This document shows, one piece after another, positions 60,198 through 64,000 of a stretch of 64,000 nt of DNA. Each line of letters starts with the position of its first letter. Within the stretch, counting starts at the first letter, position 1. Source of the DNA: Amycolatopsis sp. 2-15. GTDB lineage: Bacteria; Actinomycetota; Actinomycetes; Mycobacteriales; Pseudonocardiaceae. The position numbers and the translations under genes were made by a program. The notes under the pieces are model-generated. The model was not told the DNA's origin and ran no database searches. It saw only the letters and a list, made by a program, of their open reading frames with translations. The stretch covers positions 6,914,001 to 6,978,000 of the forward strand of contig NZ_CP127294.1 in NCBI RefSeq assembly GCF_030285625.1, written 5' to 3'.

Positions 60198-62839
60198 ACA
60201 CACCACTCCCCCTCGTCGCACGCGACCCCGAACACGCCCAGCTACGAGAACTGCTCGCCGCCGGCGGCACGATCGTGGTCCGCGGCGCGGCAGGACTCGG
60301 GAAAACAGCCCTGCTCACCCACCTCGCCAACGCCGCCGACGAGCATCGGGTGCTGACCGTACGCGGGATCGCGGCCGAAGCGGACCTGCCGTATTCGGCG
60401 CTGCACCTGCTGTGTTCGGCCCTGCCCACCGAGCTGGCGAAGCTGCACGCGCACCGGCGCGAGGTGCTGGAAAGTGCCGTCGGGCTCCGCATCGGCCCCA
60501 CGCCCGAACGGCTCCCCGTCTGTGTCGCCGTGGTGGAACTGCTGGCACTGGCGGCCGAACAGCGGCCGGTGCTGTGTGTGGTCGACGACGCGCAGTGGCT
60601 GGACGAATCCTCGGCCGCCGTGCTCGCGGCCGTCGCCCGGCGACTCGGGCCGGCGCCCGTCACGCTCGTGTTCGCCGAACACGGCGAGCGGTTCGCCGAC
60701 CTGCCGGGTCTCCGCCTCGAACCGCTGGGCCACGCCGAGTCCCGCGAACTCCTCGTGTCCGCACTGGACACGCCACTCGACGACGCCGTGCTCGACCGCG
60801 TCGTGGCGGAGTCCCGCGGGAACCCGCGGCTGCTGCTCGACGCCGTCCGACCGACGGGCGGCCTCGCCGGCGGCTACGGCGTGGTTCCCTTGTCCTGCCC
60901 CGAAACCGCCCGCACGGCGGCGACGTTGACACCCGATGGCCGGCTCCTGCTGATCCTCGCCGCCGCCGAGCCGCTCGGCGAGCCGGTCCGCCTGTGGCAG
61001 GCGGCCGCTCGGCTCGCGATCGGGCCGGACGCGGCCGAACCACTCGAAACGGCCGGCCTCGTCTCGTTCGGCGCGTGGGTCACCTTCCGCGAACCCCGTC
61101 TGCGCCAGTGTGTTTACGGCCTCGCGTCCGGCGCGGAACGTCGCCTGGTTCACGGTGCCCTGGCCCTGGCGACCGATCCGGGGCTCGAACCCGACCGGCG
61201 CGCGTGGCACCTCGCGCACGCGACGGTGGAGCCGGCCGAGGCTCTCGCCGAGTCGCTGGCCCGACTCGCCGACGAAGCCGGCCGCCGGGGCGGGCTGCCG
61301 GCCGCGGCCGCCTTCCTGGAGCACGCCGCGCTGCGCACCGCCGAGCCGCGGCTGCGCGCCGAGCGGGCCGTCGCGGCGGCCGACGCGCACCACGCGGCCG
61401 GCGCGGTCGACTCGGCGGTCCGCCTGCTCGCCGTCGCGGAGCTGGGCTCCCCCGGCGTCGCCGCCCGGGCTCGGGCCAACCGGGTGCGCGCCCGCATGGC
61501 GTTCGACTCCGGCCGCGGCGGGCCGGCAGTCGGGCGGCTGCTGACGTCGGCCCAGGATCTGGAACTGTGCGAACCCCGCCTCGCGCGGCCCGCTTACCTC
61601 GAAGCCCTGGGCGCGGCGATATTCACCGGCCACGTCGACGTCGTTCACGCCGTGCTCGCGCGCCTGGCCACCCACCGGCCGACGGGCTCCGACCGGCTGC
61701 TCGAAGGTGTCGCGCAACGCTGCACCGCGGGCTACGCGGCCGCGGTCGAGCCGCTCAAGCTCGCGTTGAAAACCCTCGACAACGACCACGAGGACGACGC
61801 CCGCTCGCGGCTGCTGGCGTGCCTCGTGGCGCCGGACCTGTGGGACGACGACACCTGGCACGACCTCACCCGGGAGGAGCTCGCCAGCGCCCGCGAAACC
61901 GGCGCGCGCACGATCCTGCCGTACGTCCTCACCCACCGCGCCCTCGCCGAAGTCCACTTCGGACACTTCACCCGGGCGGAAACGCTGGTGGCAGAGGCGG
62001 AATCACTCACCCGGCTCACCGGCACCCCGTCGTTCCCGCACGCCGCCTGTGTGCTGGCCGCGTGGCGTGGGCACGAGCTGCCGGCGTTCGCCGAGTCCTG
62101 CCTCGAAAACGGCGGCATGGTGTCGGCCACGGCCCGCTACGCCACCGCCGTGCTCCGCAATGGCCTGACCGCGTACGCCGAAGCCGCCGAAGCGACCCGC
62201 GACGTCCTCGACCGCGACGGCATCGAGCTCCAAGGCTGGTCGCTGGTCGAGCTCGTCGAAGGCGCCGTCCGTACCGGCGACCTGGCCACCGCCACGGCGG
62301 CGGCCGACCGCCTCTCCGAACGCACCTGTCTCAGCGGCACCGAATGGGCCCTCGGCGTCGACGCCCGTTCGCGTGCGCTGCTGCGCGACGGCCAGGCGGC
62401 GGAAGACCTCTACACGGAGGCCATCGACCGCTTGGGCCGCTCGCGCATCACCCCGCACCTCGCGCGCGCCCGCCTGATCTACGGCGAGTGGCTCCGCCGC
62501 CGCGGCCGGCGCGTCGACGCCCGCGGCCCCCTGCGCGCCGCCCACGAGGCCTTTGTCGCCATGCGCGCCGAAGCCTTCGCGGCGCGCGCGATGCGCGAAC
62601 TCCTCGCCACCGGCGAACGCGCGCGCCGCCGGGTGCCGGAAACCAGCTCCCAGCTCACGCCGCAGGAGCACCGCATCGCCTCGCTCGCCCGTGACGGCCG
62701 CTCCAACCCCGAGATCGCCACCGCCCTGTCCATCAGCCCGCGCACGGTCGAGTACCACCTGCACAAGGTGTTCACCAAGCTGTCGATCACCACACGCACC
62801 GAGCTGCACCTGGTCCTGGCCGCCGGCGCGGACGACTGA
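60194..62839 (+). CDS. LAL-type LuxR family ATP-binding regulator
   Basis: An 881-residue LAL protein, paralogue of the one before. Walker A GAAGLGKT (residues 31-38), Walker B VLCVVDDAQWLDE, helical middle, C-terminal LuxR HTH (HRIASLARDGRSNPEIATALSISPRTVEYHLHKVFTKL). The two share short exact DNA runs, for example around 59717 and 62366 (the WALG-x-x-ARSRALL stretch), showing a tandem duplication. It converges on the urease gene ureD, with only 2 bases between the stops. The target genes are not known. Confidence 0.88.
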   Translation: MNTPLPLVARDPEHAQLRELLAAGGTIVVRGAAGLGKTALLTHLANAADEHRVLTVRGIAAEADLPYSALHLLCSALPTELAKLHAHRREVLESAVGLRIGPTPERLPVCVAVVELLALAAEQRPVLCVVDDAQWLDESSAAVLAAVARRLGPAPVTLVFAEHGERFADLPGLRLEPLGHAESRELLVSALDTPLDDAVLDRVVAESRGNPRLLLDAVRPTGGLAGGYGVVPLSCPETARTAATLTPDGRLLLILAAAEPLGEPVRLWQAAARLAIGPDAAEPLETAGLVSFGAWVTFREPRLRQCVYGLASGAERRLVHGALALATDPGLEPDRRAWHLAHATVEPAEALAESLARLADEAGRRGGLPAAAAFLEHAALRTAEPRLRAERAVAAADAHHAAGAVDSAVRLLAVAELGSPGVAARARANRVRARMAFDSGRGGPAVGRLLTSAQDLELCEPRLARPAYLEALGAAIFTGHVDVVHAVLARLATHRPTGSDRLLEGVAQRCTAGYAAAVEPLKLALKTLDNDHEDDARSRLLACLVAPDLWDDDTWHDLTREELASARETGARTILPYVLTHRALAEVHFGHFTRAETLVAEAESLTRLTGTPSFPHAACVLAAWRGHELPAFAESCLENGGMVSATARYATAVLRNGLTAYAEAAEATRDVLDRDGIELQGWSLVELVEGAVRTGDLATATAAADRLSERTCLSGTEWALGVDARSRALLRDGQAAEDLYTEAIDRLGRSRITPHLARARLIYGEWLRRRGRRVDARGPLRAAHEAFVAMRAEAFAARAMRELLATGERARRRVPETSSQLTPQEHRIASLARDGRSNPEIATALSISPRTVEYHLHKVFTKLSITTRTELHLVLAAGADD

Positions 62840-62841
62840 GC

Positions 62842-63780
62842 TCAGCCCTTGCGCAGGCCGGGGGCGGGCGCACCCAGCAAGCCGAGACGAGCACGGTCCC
62901 AAGCGGCGTGCAGCGCGGCCTGGACGGCCTGGGAGGTGTGGCCCAGCAGCCGCACGGCGGCCCCGCACGCGGCCGGCAGCTCGGAGACCCCGGCGAGCAC
63001 GTCCGGCACCCCGGCCAGCACCTCGCGCAGCGTGGCCACGAGCTCGGCCGGCGGCATCCGGTCGGACACCACGTACAGGCTCGCCACCACCTGGTACCCG
63101 CCCAGCGTCGCGGGTGAGCCGGGGTCGCCGGCACCGCCCGGGCGCAGGCGCAGCGTGTCGGCGAACAGCAAAGCGCCGCCGGAAGTGCGGGCTTCCAGCT
63201 CGGCCCAGTACAGGTCGTAGACGTGCGCCTCGCCCCGGGCCACGCGGCCCGGGAGCAGGATCTCGCCGAGGATCACCGTCGCGTCGAGCGCGATGGTCAC
63301 GGCCGTGCGCTGGAAGAGGCGCGAGCCGCGGAACGGGACGACGGGGTCGGGCAGGTACTCCAGCACCGCGCCGGCACCGACGGTCAGGTTCACCAACTGC
63401 GTCGCGTAGTTGTCGCGCGCGCCGAAGACCTTGGTGGCCGCCTGCGTCGTGAGGTGGACGGCCGAGCCGGGCGCGCAGTCGACGTCGATGCGGTAGCGGT
63501 CGCCCTGCACGAAGCCGTCGCCTTGCTGCTGCAGGAACACGAACGCCATGTCCGGCCGGTGCGGGTCGAGGTGGATCGGGCGGTAGATGTGCAGCGGCGC
63601 GCGCTGGTACTGCCGGACGACCCGGGTGGTGCCGGCGCGCGGGGCGAGCGCGAGTTCGAGCACGCCCAGCTTGCCGGGCGCCCCGACACCCAGGCTGTCA
63701 CGAACGGACCCCTCGAAGCCGAGCAGCTCCTCGGGCAAATGCGCCGGCGTGCACCAGGCCGGGTCGTCGCGACGGGTCAT
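62842..63780 (-). CDS. ureD: urease accessory protein UreD
   Basis: A 312-residue UreD/UreH. Hallmarks: [38 protein letters not shown], then [20 protein letters not shown], the central [20 protein letters not shown] and [12 protein letters not shown]. UreD works with UreF and UreG to load nickel into urease. Its start overlaps the ureG stop by 4 bases, the usual gene order (ureG then ureD) in actinobacteria. The rest of the urease cluster must lie beyond the right edge. Confidence 0.92.
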   Translation of the reverse strand: MTRRDDPAWCTPAHLPEELLGFEGSVRDSLGVGAPGKLGVLELALAPRAGTTRVVRQYQRAPLHIYRPIHLDPHRPDMAFVFLQQQGDGFVQGDRYRIDVDCAPGSAVHLTTQAATKVFGARDNYATQLVNLTVGAGAVLEYLPDPVVPFRGSRLFQRTAVTIALDATVILGEILLPGRVARGEAHVYDLYWAELEARTSGGALLFADTLRLRPGGAGDPGSPATLGGYQVVASLYVVSDRMPPAELVATLREVLAGVPDVLAGVSELPAACGAAVRLLGHTSQAVQAALHAAWDRARLGLLGAPAPGLRKG

Positions 63781-64000
63781 CCCACTTCGGCGGCGGGCGC
63801 GAACCGGCCGATCACCTCGCGGACGCGACCGGTGACCTCGTCGAGTCCTTCGCCGGTGAAGCAGTTGGTGAACACGAACGGGCGACCCTCGCGCACTGCG
63901 CCGGCGTCGCGGTCCATCACCGACAGATCGGACCGGACGAGGTCCGCCAGGTCGACCTTGTTGATCACCAGCAGGTCGGAGTGGGTCACGCCCGGGCCGC
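63777..64000 (-). CDS. ureG: urease accessory GTPase UreG, 3' part
   Basis: About 74 codons of the C-terminus, continuing past the right edge. The GTPase base-recognition motif NKVDLA lies in [15 protein letters not shown], and the [13 protein letters not shown] segment is also typical of the nickel-loading GTPase UreG. The partial frame has no break. It provides GTP-driven nickel delivery to urease with UreD and UreF. Confidence 0.9.
   Translation of the reverse strand, partial: GPGVTHSDLLVINKVDLADLVRSDLSVMDRDAGAVREGRPFVFTNCFTGEGLDEVTGRVREVIGRFAPAAEVG

Noticed and set aside
59700..62420. Short exact DNA matches between the tandem LAL genes, as a mobile repeat
   Set aside because: They fall at the same protein position in two paralogues and reflect gene duplication.
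1..64000. CRISPR arrays, tRNA or rRNA genes, phage or transposon genes
   Set aside because: No regularly spaced repeats, cloverleaf sequences, integrase or transposase motifs were found by reading.

Overview
The window is very GC-rich (most third codon positions are G or C, many GTG starts, tight ATGA/GTGA overlaps). It carries typical actinobacterial families: DUF4235, UdgX, LAL-type LuxR regulators, LLM flavin-dependent oxidoreductases and DUF6328. An actinomycete close to Amycolatopsis/Pseudonocardiaceae fits best; this is inferred from protein families, since no rRNA or tRNA gene lies in the window.

Layout. 0-7.5 kb: a FUSC-type membrane protein, a DUF302 protein, two LLM monooxygenases in tandem, udgX and a ferredoxin-reductase-like flavoprotein. 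7.5-12.3 kb: a decayed stress-type SDR; an operon of an acyl-CoA-dehydrogenase-like protein, a PIG-L deacetylase/methyltransferase fusion and a frameshifted family-2 glycosyltransferase; then small proteins behind GGGTA-type promoters. 12.9-17.8 kb: three SDRs, a VOC protein, a DUF6328 membrane protein and a TetR regulator with three operator copies. 17.8-28.3 kb: a CoA-linked catabolic region (enoyl-CoA hydratase, CoA transferase, thiolase-fold protein, acyl-CoA ligase, MHS-family importer, IclR regulator, one intact and one broken FAD oxidoreductase). 28.3-32 kb: broken and intact small monooxygenase, LLM and AraC genes. 32-37 kb: alcohol dehydrogenase, DUF59 protein and amidohydrolase facing a divergent GAF/AAA/Fis activator; this is the accessory tail of a propane-monooxygenase-type operon without the monooxygenase. 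37-46 kb: SnoaL-like, membrane, TetR and LLM genes and two Tat-exported amidohydrolases, one broken. 46-52.4 kb: LLM, a decayed NACHT NTPase, a frameshifted AraC, a HFCD flavoprotein and a second MHS importer. 53-54.8 kb: molybdopterin oxidoreductase, flavin reductase and DUF6510 operon. 54.8-62.8 kb: three large LAL regulators. 62.8 kb to the end: ureD and the 3' part of ureG, the edge of a urease cluster.

Two themes run across the window. One is detoxification and catabolism of small organic molecules: six LLM genes, several SDRs and the CoA-linked cluster, each beside its own regulator. The other is gene decay: about ten genes carry frameshifts, a nonsense codon or internal deletions. The deletions show real decay for some of them. 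Isolated single-base shifts could also be sequence errors.
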